Shown piece after piece: positions 56,213 to 64,000 of a DNA stretch of 64,000 bases. The notes below the pieces were generated by a model that saw only the letters and a list, made by a program, of their open reading frames with translations, did no database searches and was not told the DNA's origin. The position numbers were made by a program, and so were the translations under genes. The stretch lies in NCBI RefSeq assembly GCF_012911845.1, contig NZ_JAAXCU010000028.1:1-64000 (forward strand), given 5' to 3'. This DNA is from Bacillus sp. RO2 (GTDB taxonomy: Bacteria > Bacillota > Bacilli > Bacillales > Bacillaceae_I). Each line of letters begins with the position of its first letter. Position 1 is the first letter of the stretch.

Positions 56213-56728
56213 TTAGAACGGCAAATCGTCATCTGATATATCAATCGGTTGGCCATCATTCTTAAATGGGTCGTCATCAACACGAGTATAACCTTGGTTG
56301 TTGTTATTGCTGCGCTGTTGGTTCTGATCATACCCAAAGTTAGGTGATGAACCATAGCCTTGATTTTGATTTGGATTAGGTCGAGAAGCATTACCAGTAC
56401 CACCGGATCCTTTAGGCTCCAGGAACTGAACACTTTCTGCCACTATTTCCGTTACGTATACACGTTTTCCATCTTGGCCTTCATAATTGCGTGTCTGCAC
56501 ACGGCCATCCACACCAGCGAGGCTTCCTTTTTTCAGGAAGTTTGCTGCGTTTTCAGCTTGCTTTCTCCAGACAACACAGTTAATAAAATCAGCTTCGCGT
56601 TCGCCCTGCTGATTCTGGAACGTACGATTGACTGCCAATGTAAAAGTAGCAACCGCCACTCCACTTGGGGTATAGCGCAATTCAGGATCTTTGGTCAAAC
56701 GACCGACCAATACTACGCGATTTAACAT
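56213..56728 (-). CDS. ssbA: Single-stranded DNA-binding protein SsbA
   Basis: 171-residue protein. The OB fold starts [20 protein letters not shown] and includes [21 protein letters not shown] flexible Gly/Asn/Gln-rich linker leads to the acidic interaction tail [15 protein letters not shown] lies before the ATG at 56728; 14 additional upstream codons run into the spacer and are rejected. Confidence 0.96.
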   Translation of the reverse strand: MLNRVVLVGRLTKDPELRYTPSGVAVATFTLAVNRTFQNQQGEREADFINCVVWRKQAENAANFLKKGSLAGVDGRVQTRNYEGQDGKRVYVTEIVAESVQFLEPKGSGGTGNASRPNPNQNQGYGSSPNFGYDQNQQRSNNNNQGYTRVDDDPFKNDGQPIDISDDDLPF

Positions 56729-56773
56729 CAGAACCACTCCTCCTTGAGACGACGTCCATAAAGAGGACAACTA

Positions 56774-57064
56774 TTATTTTTCTTCTTTTTTCACAACGAT
56801 ATGACGGATGATGTCTTCGCTGATTTTAGCAAGACGATCAAACTCTTGAACTGCAGCTGGCTCAGCAGCTACGTTTACTAGCATATAGTAGCCGTCACGG
56901 AAATCATTGATTTCGTAAGCTAAGCGGCGTTTGCCCCACTCTTTTGCTTCAGAAAGATCTGCACCGTTGTCAGTTAGGATCGTATTGAAACGTTCTGTAA
57001 GAGCTTTTTTAGCGTCTTCCTCAATGTTTGGACGGATGATATACATGATTTCGTACTTGTTCAT
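56774..57064 (-). CDS. rpsF: 30S ribosomal protein bS6
   Basis: 96-residue protein starting [20 protein letters not shown] with conserved [35 protein letters not shown] precedes the ATG at 57064. It leads the rpsF-ssb-rpsR operon. A strong promoter and a GC-rich leader lie upstream. Confidence 0.97.
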   Translation of the reverse strand: MNKYEIMYIIRPNIEEDAKKALTERFNTILTDNGADLSEAKEWGKRRLAYEINDFRDGYYMLVNVAAEPAAVQEFDRLAKISEDIIRHIVVKKEEK

Positions 57065-57065
57065 C

Positions 57066-57130
57066 ACAGTCACCTCCTTTTGGTCTAAGCGGCCCTTGGT
57101 GGGCAAGGAGCAATCAATTATAAATAATCA
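57066..57130 (-). promoter_or_regulatory. rpsF leader, candidate S6:S18-binding motif
   Basis: On the minus strand the leader contains CCTTGCCCACCAAGGGCCGC just before the Shine-Dalgarno, with a CCTTG/CAAGG stem and a following GCCGC. The known S6:S18 autoregulatory leader uses a stem with a CCG element. Resemblance was judged by eye only. Confidence 0.45.
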
Positions 57131-57146
57131 TTACTCACAAATTAAG

Positions 57147-57175
57147 ATTATACCAGAGGGGTCGGATTTTTGCAA
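57147..57175 (-). promoter_or_regulatory. Sigma-A promoter of the rpsF operon
   Basis: TTGCAA, a 17-base spacer and TGGTATAAT (extended -10 with perfect TATAAT) on the minus strand. Confidence 0.85.
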
Positions 57176-57266
57176 CATGTCCTATTGGAGTTGGTTTTTT
57201 GTGGTAGAGCGTGTTTGCGAAAATGACAAACATATGAGCTACTTGGTACTAAGGAAACAACTATAA

Positions 57267-57375
57267 TGGATAAATTCTTTTTAGAGTGGATATACCGTGC
57301 GTTACGATGGATAAATCTTTTTTACAATGGATATCTGTAGCTTTAGAATGGATAAAACCGAATTGTAATGGATAA
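57267..57375. repeat. 20/21-bp periodic TGGATA repeat
   Basis: TGGATA occurs at 57267, 57287, 57308, 57328, 57349 and 57369, spaced 20, 21, 20, 21, 20. The words between are unrelated. It lies upstream of the rpsF promoter in a 640-base gap that also holds two hairpins and a dispersed element. Confidence 0.8.
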
Positions 57376-57456
57376 ACGGCTCTATGATGAAAAATTAAAA
57401 CTCAGTAAACAACTCTAATACCCAGAATCCACTGTTATAAGGTCAATTGAACAAAA

Positions 57457-57480
57457 TAAGAGAGGAATCCCCCTCTCTCA
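57457..57480. terminator. AGAGAGG hairpin
   Basis: AGAGAGG and CCTCTCT pair around AATCCC. The stem nearly equals that of the ychF terminator at 57664, on the other side of the dispersed element. Confidence 0.55.
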
Positions 57481-57509
57481 GTCTGTACAAACCCTTAAAT
57501 AAAGTTGCA

Positions 57510-57648
57510 TATACCGGTTGATCTTCGTTACAGGCGCTTCGCTTTCCGCGGGCGGTCCGGAAGCCTCCTCGGGCTAATGCCCTGTGGGGTCTTCCCTGTC
57601 CCTTCCTCCCGCAGGAGTCTGCGCGCCTTCCACTACGATCAACTTGGT
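57510..57648. repeat. Dispersed hairpin element, copy 4
   Basis: The outer arms GTTGATC (57517-57523) and GATCAAC (57637-57643) are perfect complements within partly paired flanks. The core has CGCTTCGCTTTCCGCGGGCG, GAAGCCTCCTCGGGC, CCTGTGGGGTCTTC and CCCGCAGGAGTC. Confidence 0.85.
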
Positions 57649-57663
57649 TACTGCATTACTCAC

Positions 57664-57692
57664 AAAAAAAGAGAGGGAAAGCAACCCTCTCA
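57664..57692 (-). terminator. Terminator of ychF
   Basis: GAGAGGG and CCCTCTC pair around TTGCTTT and are followed by TTTTTTTG on the minus strand. Confidence 0.9.
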
Positions 57693-57703
57693 TCTAACAA
57701 ATA

Positions 57704-58804
57704 TTATACATTAAAGCGGAAGTGGATAACGTCTCCATCTTTTACGATGTATTCTTTTCCTTCTAGGCGGACTTTCCCTGCTTCTTTTGCAGCTGTGTGA
57801 GAACCTGCTGCTAGTAAATCTTCATAGGATACCGTTTCTGCACGGATGAATCCACGTTCAAAGTCGGTATGGATGACTCCCGCGCATTGCGGTGCTTTCA
57901 TGCCTGTACGGAATGTCCATGCGCGAACTTCTTGTACTCCTGCAGTGAAGTAAGTAGCAAGTCCAAGCAAGTTGTATGCTGCACGAATCAATTGATCTAG
58001 GCCCGATTCTTTAATGCCAAGCTCCTCAAGGAACATCGCTTTTTCGTCTGCATCTAGTTCCACAATTTCAGACTCGATTTTCGCGCAAACCGTAATTACT
58101 TCTGCATTGTCTTTAGCAGCAAATTCACGAACCTGTTGTACGTATTCGTTGTCGGAAGTGTCGGCTACATCTTCTTCGCCAACGTTTGCTACATATAGGA
58201 CAGGCTTGCTTGTTAATAGGTGCATACCTTTTAGGTATTTTACCTGCTCGTCTGTCACTTCAACCGTACGTGCCGGAAGCTCGTTTTCAAGCGCTTCTTT
58301 TACTAGTACAAGTACTTCATGCTCATATACCGCTTCTTTATCTTTTTGCTTCGCTAATTTTGCGACACGCTCAAGACGCTTATCAACAGATTCTAAATCA
58401 GCCAAAATTAGCTCCAAGTTGATCGTTTCGATGTCATTGATTGGGTTCACTCCACCTGAAACGTGAGTGATGTTGTCATCTGCAAAGCAACGTACTACAT
58501 GGCAAATTGCATCTACTTGACGAATGTGAGATAAGAATTTGTTTCCAAGTCCTTCTCCTTTGCTTGCCCCTTTTACGATACCGGCGATATCAGTAAACTC
58601 GAAGTGTGTTGGTACTGTTTTCTTCGGATTTACAAGTTCTGTTAATTTTTGCAGACGCTCATCTGGAACATCTACGATACCTACGTTCGGATCTATGGTA
58701 CAGAACGGGTAGTTGGCAGATTCCGCCCCCGCTTGTGTGATTGCATTAAAAAGCGTTGATTTCCCTACGTTTGGAAGACCAACGATACCTGCTGTTAAAG
58801 CCAT
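57704..58804 (-). CDS. ychF: Redox-regulated ATPase/GTPase YchF (YyaF)
   Basis: 366-residue translation-factor-class P-loop protein. G1 is GLPNVGKSTLFNAIT and G3 is DIAGIVKGASKGEGLGNKFL. The G4 motif is changed from NKxD to NVGEED (YVANVGEED), consistent with ATP preference. A coiled coil at about 125-190 and a C-terminal TGS domain with FERGFIRAETVSYEDLLAAG complete the protein. AGGAG precedes the ATG at 58804. Confidence 0.95.
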   Translation of the reverse strand: MALTAGIVGLPNVGKSTLFNAITQAGAESANYPFCTIDPNVGIVDVPDERLQKLTELVNPKKTVPTHFEFTDIAGIVKGASKGEGLGNKFLSHIRQVDAICHVVRCFADDNITHVSGGVNPINDIETINLELILADLESVDKRLERVAKLAKQKDKEAVYEHEVLVLVKEALENELPARTVEVTDEQVKYLKGMHLLTSKPVLYVANVGEEDVADTSDNEYVQQVREFAAKDNAEVITVCAKIESEIVELDADEKAMFLEELGIKESGLDQLIRAAYNLLGLATYFTAGVQEVRAWTFRTGMKAPQCAGVIHTDFERGFIRAETVSYEDLLAAGSHTAAKEAGKVRLEGKEYIVKDGDVIHFRFNV

Positions 58805-58973
58805 TTTATCCACTCCTAACTTCCGTTAACACATATTTAAACCTCCCACAATTATAGATAGAATGGGAGGAAAAGACAAGTTTATTTGAATTCCAATTGC
58901 TCTATGTCATCACACGACAGAAGTTAGTGGTTTATTCATCTAGAAGGGGGATTTGTACGTTGCTGATTGCAAA

Positions 58974-59180
58974 TGTCCGAAGTTTTCAGGTTTTTGTCCA
59001 AAGTTTCGGCGAAGTTGGCCGAAGATTTCACATTGTTGTCCAAAGTTTTGAATAAGTTGACCGAACAAAATTTTCAAATGACCGAAACTCGTTAATTCTT
59101 GGCTAAACGAAGCATTAAATTGTCCGAACATACACCTTTTTCTGGGACTAAATGTCCAAACCATCTTTAGAATTGTCCGA
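58974..59180. repeat. 21-bp periodic TGTCCGAA array
   Basis: The word TGTCCGAA or a variant (TGGCCGAA, TGACCGAA, TGTCCAAA) starts at 58974, 58995, 59016, 59037, 59058, 59079, 59100 and 59121, each exactly 21 bp apart. After a shift of 32, it appears at 59153 and 59174. The words between are unrelated. It fills the gap between ychF and the DUF951 gene. Confidence 0.9.
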
Positions 59181-59311
59181 ATGGTTTTTTAGAAGTAATA
59201 ATATTATAAAAAAACCTATTTTCGAGGTCAATTCTTGCAAGTTATCTGTATGTGTCAAATAAACTGTTTTCTAGTTTTCCGCTAATCACAATTCCAATCC
59301 TAAGGTAAAGG

Positions 59312-59509
59312 CTATTCTTCACTTCTAACCAATATCTTCTTAATCTTCCTTGTAAATTCTTTTCGTGGCATGAGAACGGTGTGGTCGCATCCTTCGCATT
59401 TGATGCGGATGTCCATTCCCATTCGCACTACTTTCCATCTGTTTGTCCCGCATGGGTGTGCTTTTTTCATTTCTACTACATCATTCAAGCCGAATTCTTT
59501 ATCTGTCAT
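59312..59509 (-). CDS. yyzM: DUF951 family protein (YyzM)
   Basis: 65-residue protein with the family pattern FGLNDVVEMKKAHPCGTNRW, RMGMDIRIKCEGCDHTVLMP and a basic RKEFTRKIKKI end. The three Cys may bind zinc. The function is unknown, but its position next to mscS and ychF is conserved in Bacillus. It follows mscS after 26 bases. Confidence 0.9.
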   Translation of the reverse strand: MTDKEFGLNDVVEMKKAHPCGTNRWKVVRMGMDIRIKCEGCDHTVLMPRKEFTRKIKKILVRSEE

Positions 59510-59535
59510 GTTTCTACACTCCCTACTTTTCTACC

Positions 59536-60420
59536 TTAATTGGAAGCATGCCCATTTTGCTTTGGTTCCCGGTTATAGAGGACCAATCGCGGAAACGGAA
59601 TTTCTATTCCTGCTTCGTCTAAACGGTTTTTGACTTCCTTTCTGATTGAACGCCCGATAAACCAATGCTTCATCGGCACTGTTTCACATGTGATCCTGAG
59701 TACAACCTCGGAACTGCCCAACGTTTGGATGCCAAGCAGCTCTGGCGGTTCTGTCATTTCCACATATCTTGTTGGCATTTCTGTAAGTAATTCTTTTATC
59801 ACTCGCTCCGCTTCTTCTATTTTCCCTTCATATGCAATGCTTACATCCACCACGGCTACACTGTTATGAATGGAGAAATTCGTTAATTCTACAATACTGC
59901 CATTGGGCAATATATGCAATTCCCCTGTCCAACTTTTTATTTTCGTAGTCCGAAGGCCAATCTCTTCCACATACCCTTCAAATGTGCCGGTTCGAATATA
60001 ATCACCCACTGAAAATTGGTCTTCAAATATAATAAAAAAACCTGTAATAATATCTTTCACCAAGTTTTGCGCTCCAAAGCCGACAGCAAGTCCAACGATT
60101 CCCGCTCCGGCTAAAAGTGCTCTAACATCAATATGAACAATTTCGAGAATCATAATGAAGGCAATAAAATAGACCACGTAGGTTAGCACATTTTGTAAAA
60201 GCTTCAGAAGGGTGTTCTCTCTTCGTTCTGATATGCGTATTGGCCCTTTTTCTCTTAGTTTCACAAAGTTTTGAATGATTTTTTTTCCTATCTTGATTAT
60301 CATGGCTGCAACAAGGATGATCAGAATGATTTTGAGAAATCCTTCTCCAATAGAAACCCAGAGATCCTCATTTAGTAAGGAATTTTTCATTTGTATTAGC
60401 ACTCGGTTTGTCCATTCCAT
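59536..60420 (-). CDS. MscS-family small-conductance mechanosensitive channel
   Basis: 294-residue protein with three transmembrane helices (about 20-42, 71-92 and 95-118) and a beta-rich vestibule. The pore-lining helix is ALLAGAGIVGLAVGFGAQNL and then VKDIITGFFIIFEDQFSVGD. Downstream are EEIGLRTTKIKSWTGELHIL and PNGSIVELTNFS. It releases solutes on hypo-osmotic shock. It lies between a ykvI-like gene and DUF951 on the same strand. Confidence 0.92.
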   Translation of the reverse strand: MEWTNRVLIQMKNSLLNEDLWVSIGEGFLKIILIILVAAMIIKIGKKIIQNFVKLREKGPIRISERRENTLLKLLQNVLTYVVYFIAFIMILEIVHIDVRALLAGAGIVGLAVGFGAQNLVKDIITGFFIIFEDQFSVGDYIRTGTFEGYVEEIGLRTTKIKSWTGELHILPNGSIVELTNFSIHNSVAVVDVSIAYEGKIEEAERVIKELLTEMPTRYVEMTEPPELLGIQTLGSSEVVLRITCETVPMKHWFIGRSIRKEVKNRLDEAGIEIPFPRLVLYNREPKQNGHASN

Positions 60421-60504
60421 AATCGCTCTACCTCGATATCTTCATTTGTTTATATCTAGATTCCCCACAAATTGCTATTTTACTAAAACATACACAACGT
60501 TTAC

Positions 60505-61521
60505 TTATGAGCTTTCACGGTTTTTGATCGGATAAAGCAGAATACAAACAAGTAGATAGAGATTGATTAAGCCGAATAGTGGGTAAAGTATTGCTACGAG
60601 GACGGAAAAGCCCACTGCAGTGAAGGGAACCATTAATAATATGAATACTAAACACATGAGCCAAAGTGGAATTGGCACGACATTTCGAAATCTCGTAACT
60701 AAACCGAGCAACCCGGAGGCCGCCGTAGTATAGATGGCTACCCAGAGTAAGATGGTCATAAAGAACAACATATAAAAAGGATAACTCTGGATGATGGCAA
60801 AGAGCGGGATTTCGAATAGCCCCAGCTTACTTTGTACGAGAATAAGAGTTTGATTATAAAAAAGCGAGATGACTCCTAAAATGACCCCGCTTCCTACACT
60901 TGCGATGATAATTTCCCCTTTACCTTTCACTTCTTTTCCAATCGCAGATAAAACAGCAACAAGTGGAAGAATATTCAATGCTGTAAAGGTAAATCCAGCG
61001 GGCCAATTGCTTTGTTTAAGTACGGAAGTAGGAATAACATCCGGGCTATTAAGTACCGCATCTATCAGCACATAGGCTAAGGTCAAAACAATTATTGGGA
61101 TAATCACGACGTTTACCGTCACCATTCCTTTAACGTCGTAAACAAACAACGCAATTAATAAGAAGCATATGATCGCAATCCCTCCCCAATAAGGGATGGA
61201 AAAGACCTGTAAAGCAGCCCCACCACCTGCAAGCATCACAACGGTAGTGGTAAATAAGTAAACGACCATTACGATATTGTATAAATACGATGCCCTCGGC
61301 CCGACAAGTTTTCTTAATACGGGGGAGAAATGCTCCGTCTGCTCCTTGCTGCTGATTTGCAGGATGACATAGCACGAAATGATGAAGAACAAGGTAAATA
61401 AAAGAATGGCTAGTCCGCTTTCCGAACCGAAAAATTGCCAAAGTTCTCTGCCGGATGCATACCCTGCACCAATCACTGTACCCAATATTAAAAACATCCA
61501 GCGAAACCCGCTTTTCCACAT
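60505..61521 (-). CDS. YkvI family membrane protein
   Basis: 338-residue protein with ten hydrophobic segments. It starts FRWMFLILGTVIGAGYASGR followed by ELWQFFG, the YkvI-family signature with the broken helix of the APC/LeuT fold. PYWGGIAIICFLLI and FTALNILPLVAVLSAIGKE are later segments. It may be a transporter, but the substrate is unknown. It is divergent from yyaC. Confidence 0.85.
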   Translation of the reverse strand: MWKSGFRWMFLILGTVIGAGYASGRELWQFFGSESGLAILLFTLFFIISCYVILQISSKEQTEHFSPVLRKLVGPRASYLYNIVMVVYLFTTTVVMLAGGGAALQVFSIPYWGGIAIICFLLIALFVYDVKGMVTVNVVIIPIIVLTLAYVLIDAVLNSPDVIPTSVLKQSNWPAGFTFTALNILPLVAVLSAIGKEVKGKGEIIIASVGSGVILGVISLFYNQTLILVQSKLGLFEIPLFAIIQSYPFYMLFFMTILLWVAIYTTAASGLLGLVTRFRNVVPIPLWLMCLVFILLMVPFTAVGFSVLVAILYPLFGLINLYLLVCILLYPIKNRESS

Positions 61522-61562
61522 ACATGTAACCCCCTAAAATATCCGAAAATAAAAAAGTGGAC

Positions 61563-61592
61563 GTATAGTTTCCCATCAATAGTCGTATACTG
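61563..61592 (+). promoter_or_regulatory. Possible forespore (sigma-F/G) promoter of yyaC
   Basis: GTATA at 61563-61567 and TATACTG at 61586-61592, 18 bases apart, resemble the -35 and -10 elements of forespore sigma factors. They lie about 30 bases before the start codon. Confidence 0.4.
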
Positions 61593-61620
61593 TTACTACT
61601 ATTAAGAAGGAGTGGAACCT

Positions 61621-62256
61621 ATGAATCTTAAATCTAATTTTTTTGAGAAGAAGGGAGGCAATATTCGTATTGCTCATGATGAAGTAAATGCTTATAAGGA
61701 ACTTGCACTTACTTTACAATCCAACCTTCCAACAAGCCTGGTGTACCGCCCCATCGTCATTGTATGCATTGGCACAGACCGGTCAACCGGAGATTCCTTG
61801 GGACCACTAGTCGGTACAAAACTTCATGATATAAAGCTTGACCATGTTCATGTATATGGCACATTAGATGATCCTATTCATGCAGTTAACCTAGAAGAGA
61901 AGCTTGCACATATTCAAGCAAAGCATCTTACACCTTTTATCATTGCAATCGATGCCTGTCTTGGCAGGTTGAAGAGTGTCGGACAAATTACCATAGGGGA
62001 AGGTCCTGTGATGCCTGGAGCTGGAGTGAAGAAAGACTTGCCGCCAGTAGGAGAAATGCATATCACGGGGATTGTCAATGTTAGCGGATTTATGGAATTT
62101 TTTGTTTTACAGAATACGAGATTGAGTTTGGTTATGAAAATGGCGACCGTTATAGCGCAATCCATTAAAGAATTAGATCGGTCTATCGAGCGTAAGAATT
62201 TCCTTGCATCTGCTGCGAGGGACTCTGAACCACCATTCATGCAAAGCCAAGAATAG
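61621..62256 (+). CDS. yyaC: Spore protease YyaC
   Basis: 211-residue GPR-like (DUF1256) protein. Conserved motifs are IVIVCIGTDRSTGDSLGPLV with the acidic catalytic residues, YGTLDDPIHAVNLEEKL, FIIAIDACLG and GEMHITGIVNVSGFMEFFVL. It is expected in the forespore during sporulation. AAGGAG at 61606-61611 is correctly spaced for the ATG at 61621, not for the GTG at 61612. It is the only plus-strand gene in this part of the core, and an asymmetric forespore promoter fits that. Confidence 0.93.
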   Translation: MNLKSNFFEKKGGNIRIAHDEVNAYKELALTLQSNLPTSLVYRPIVIVCIGTDRSTGDSLGPLVGTKLHDIKLDHVHVYGTLDDPIHAVNLEEKLAHIQAKHLTPFIIAIDACLGRLKSVGQITIGEGPVMPGAGVKKDLPPVGEMHITGIVNVSGFMEFFVLQNTRLSLVMKMATVIAQSIKELDRSIERKNFLASAARDSEPPFMQSQE

Positions 62257-62288
62257 AAAAAAGGCCGACCCATTAAAAGTCGACCTTG
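62256..62288. terminator. Bidirectional terminator
   Basis: AAGGCCGAC and GTCGACCTT pair with one mismatch around CCATTAAAA. An A run on the left gives a T run for the minus-strand DUF554 gene. Confidence 0.75.
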
Positions 62289-62303
62289 TAAGAAAGAAAT
62301 AGG

Positions 62304-63011
62304 TTACATGATAAAAAAGTATTGTATAAGCACAAGTGCAGCTGCTACTAAAATTCCTGGAAGCAGATTGGCCACTCGAATAGCGGTCACACCTATGATA
62401 TTCATTCCAATTGCCATAATCATGACCCCGCCAGTAGCGGTGATCTCAAATATGAGCAACTCCAATAAATCTGGTGGGACAAACAGGTCAATTTGAGTAG
62501 CAAACAAAGCAATACTACCTTGATAAATCATGACAGGGATGGCAGAAAACAGTACCCCGATCCCTAAAGTTGTAGTCAGAACAATACTAGTGAAACCATC
62601 AATGATAGATTTTGTGTACAGCACTTGATGATCGCCTCTAAGTCCACTATCTAAAGAACCGACAACTGACATTGCTCCGATAACAAAGATGAGCGTTGCC
62701 GTTACAAACCCCTTTGATACGGAGCCCTGCTGTTTTGACCCCATCTTACGTTCCAGCCAATTGCCGACATTGTTCAGCTTTCGGTCCAGGTTAATCCATT
62801 CACCAATTACAGCACCTACTACTAGACTAATAATGACAATGAGAAATTCATTACTCTTAAAACCCATCTGTGTTCCAAGTAAAAATACGGCAAGACCAAT
62901 GATTTTCATCACCGTTTCTTTCGTATTTTCCGGTATGCGGGTGAAAATTTTTCCTATGAATGTACCGAGCACAATACATATACCATTAACAATGGTTCCT
63001 AATAAAACCAC
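62304..63011 (-). CDS. DUF554 family membrane protein (YqgA-like)
   Basis: 235-residue protein with seven or eight hydrophobic segments. Family motifs are GTIVNGICIVLGTFIGKIF, FVTATLIFVIGAMSVVGSLD, LRGDHQVLYTKSIIDGFTSI and ATGGVMIMAIGMNIIGVTAI. The family is probably a transporter, but no substrate is known. It lies between parB and yyaC as in other Bacillus. Confidence 0.9.
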   Translation of the reverse strand: MVLLGTIVNGICIVLGTFIGKIFTRIPENTKETVMKIIGLAVFLLGTQMGFKSNEFLIVIISLVVGAVIGEWINLDRKLNNVGNWLERKMGSKQQGSVSKGFVTATLIFVIGAMSVVGSLDSGLRGDHQVLYTKSIIDGFTSIVLTTTLGIGVLFSAIPVMIYQGSIALFATQIDLFVPPDLLELLIFEITATGGVMIMAIGMNIIGVTAIRVANLLPGILVAAALVLIQYFFIM

Positions 63012-63048
63012 TCTAAAGCCCCATTTCTATTAAAAGTAACGCCTATCC

Positions 63049-63083
63049 AAAAAAGCAAACCACCTTGAAGTGATCTGCTTTTT
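63049..63083 (-). terminator. Terminator of soj-spo0J
   Basis: AAAAAGCAgatCAC and GTGGTTTGCTTTTTT pair around TTCAAG on the minus strand, and the T run follows. It overlaps the parB stop codon. Confidence 0.75.
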
Positions 63084-63933
63084 ATTCTTCTGTCTGAGCT
63101 AACAACTCTAACAATCTGTTCAGGTCATCATCAGAGAAGAATTCAATTTCAATTTTCCCCTTGTTTTTAGAACGCTTTATAAAGACAGATGTACCAAAAC
63201 GTTCACGTAACACTGATTCATGATCCTTAAGGAAAATATCCTTTTCCTCTGTGTCCTTTTTCGTTTCACGTGGAACACTTTCATTCAACTGCTGAATCAG
63301 CTGTTCCAACTGACGTACATTTAAGTGCTCTTGCAACACTTTGTCAATGACCGCTTTTAATTTTTCTTTCCTTTTGAGACCCAAAAGTGCCCGGCCGTGT
63401 CCCATGGAAAGTTTTCCATCATTCATCAGCTCTTGGACAGATTTTGGAAGAGATAATAGACGAATATGATTTGCGATATGTGGTCTGCTTTTCCCAAGTC
63501 TGCTTGCTAACTGTTCTTGTGTCAATTCCAGCTTTACCATCAAAGATTGATAGGCTGCAGCCTCTTCAATAGGTGTAAGATCCTCACGTTGCAAATTCTC
63601 CAGAAGCGCAAGTTCCATCATTTGTTGTTCTGATAATGAGCGGACTACTACAGGAACTTTGGACAACTTCGCCTCTTTTGCGGCACGAAAACGGCGTTCC
63701 CCTACGACAATTTCATACCCCTTAATGCTTTTACGAACAATAATCGGTTGAAGGATTCCGTGTTGCAGGATGGATTCTTTCAATTCTTCAATTGCTTCAG
63801 GCTCAAAGTATTTACGCGGCTGGTAGGGGTTTGGTCGCACTTCTTTGATACTGATTTCTTGAACGGCTTCTTCTTTAGAAGCTTCCATAGAAGGAAACAG
63901 CGCATTTATGCCTTTACCTAATCCTTTACCCAT
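63082..63933 (-). CDS. spo0J: Chromosome-partitioning protein ParB/Spo0J
   Basis: 283-residue CTPase clamp. The N-terminal GKGLGKGINALFPS is followed by the ParB fold with VRPNPYQPRKYFE, the box ESILQHGILQPIIVRKS, and the CTP-binding VVGERRFRAAK and ENLQREDLTPIEEA. The helix-turn-helix is LTQEQLASRLGKSRPHIANH, and a C-terminal dimerisation domain completes it. It loads at parS, spreads, recruits SMC and regulates Soj. The start overlaps the soj end by eight bases. A parS-like site lies inside the gene. Confidence 0.97.
   Translation of the reverse strand: MGKGLGKGINALFPSMEASKEEAVQEISIKEVRPNPYQPRKYFEPEAIEELKESILQHGILQPIIVRKSIKGYEIVVGERRFRAAKEAKLSKVPVVVRSLSEQQMMELALLENLQREDLTPIEEAAAYQSLMVKLELTQEQLASRLGKSRPHIANHIRLLSLPKSVQELMNDGKLSMGHGRALLGLKRKEKLKAVIDKVLQEHLNVRQLEQLIQQLNESVPRETKKDTEEKDIFLKDHESVLRERFGTSVFIKRSKNKGKIEIEFFSDDDLNRLLELLAQTEE
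63262..63277. other. parS-like site inside spo0J
   Basis: The minus strand reads TGTTCCACGTGAAACG, one mismatch from the consensus TGTTNCACGTGAAACA. B. subtilis has a parS site inside spo0J as well. Confidence 0.85.
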
Positions 63934-64000
63934 GTGTCACCACTTCCTTTGCTAGATCTAAGTAAACTTCCGCTCCACGTGACTTTGGATCATAAATAAT
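63926..64000 (-). CDS. soj: ParA/Soj ATPase, C-terminal end (partial)
   Basis: The minus-strand frame from the right edge reads IIYDPKSRGAEVYLDLAKEV then VTHG and a TAA at 63926-63928. This is the typical Soj C-terminus. Only 24 codons are inside the window. It overlaps the spo0J start by eight bases, so the two are translationally coupled. Confidence 0.9.
   Translation of the reverse strand: MIYDPKSRGAEVYLDLAKEVVTHG

Noticed and set aside
58940-59164. A minus-strand 74-codon frame with FGQ every seven residues
   Set aside because: The heptad is the automatic translation of the 21-bp DNA repeat, the start has no good Shine-Dalgarno, and the same words extend beyond the frame at 59174.
63972-63987. 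CACGTG in soj as a further parS
   Set aside because: The flanks (GCTCCACGTGACTTTG) do not match TGTTNCACGTGAAACA.

Overview
The window comes from a low-G+C, endospore-forming member of the Bacillaceae, close to the replication origin. From the right end towards 38.3 kb the gene order matches the origin-left arm of Bacillus: soj-spo0J, a DUF554 gene, yyaC, a ykvI-like gene, mscS, DUF951, ychF, rpsF-ssb-rpsR, yybS-gdpP-rplI-dnaC, purA, a Lys-Glu-Asp-Phe tRNA cluster, an M23 peptidase, walRKHIJ-htrC and rlmH. The spore gene yyaC, two parS-like sites and a DnaA-box cluster support this placement. The genus cannot be fixed from sequence reading alone.

Layout. 0-33 kb is variable metabolic and signalling DNA: mqo; a lipoprotein/ATP-grasp ligase/DUF350/K+ channel cassette; three c-di-GMP proteins (a small membrane GGDEF protein, a DgcK-like and a DgcW/YkoW-like protein); a frameshifted ClC channel; msrA, DoxX, acyltransferase 3, a chemotaxis receptor, a penicillin-acylase-family hydrolase, DUF4385, GNAT, VOC and MBL enzymes; an aldehyde dehydrogenase-DUF779 pair; a MocR-AbgT-M20 peptidase cluster; and a nucleotidyltransferase behind a possible attenuator. 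33.6-38.3 kb is an A+T-rich accessory island directly at the 3' end of rlmH. It carries a HEPN/RES toxin-like gene, a GIY-YIG protein, a uracil-DNA-glycosylase-like protein, a membrane protein, and decayed pieces of an HNH nuclease and a DUF262 protein. 38.3-64 kb is the conserved origin-proximal core, almost all on the minus strand.

Main observation: the last codons of rlmH (E-P-Y-H-K-stop) occur again at 33600-33617 as a direct repeat, immediately beyond the RES gene. This is the footprint expected of an SCC-type element inserted in the rlmH (orfX) attachment site. Here the cargo looks defence-related and no recombinase gene is present.

The intergenic DNA is unusually rich in repeats. There are two 52-bp tandem arrays 48 kb apart that share register and core words, a strict 21-bp array, a 20/21-bp array, a dispersed hairpin element whose terminal arms differ between copies yet remain self-complementary, and a GACAGGCAC-type inverted repeat. 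The 21- and 52-bp periods are close to whole numbers of DNA helical turns.
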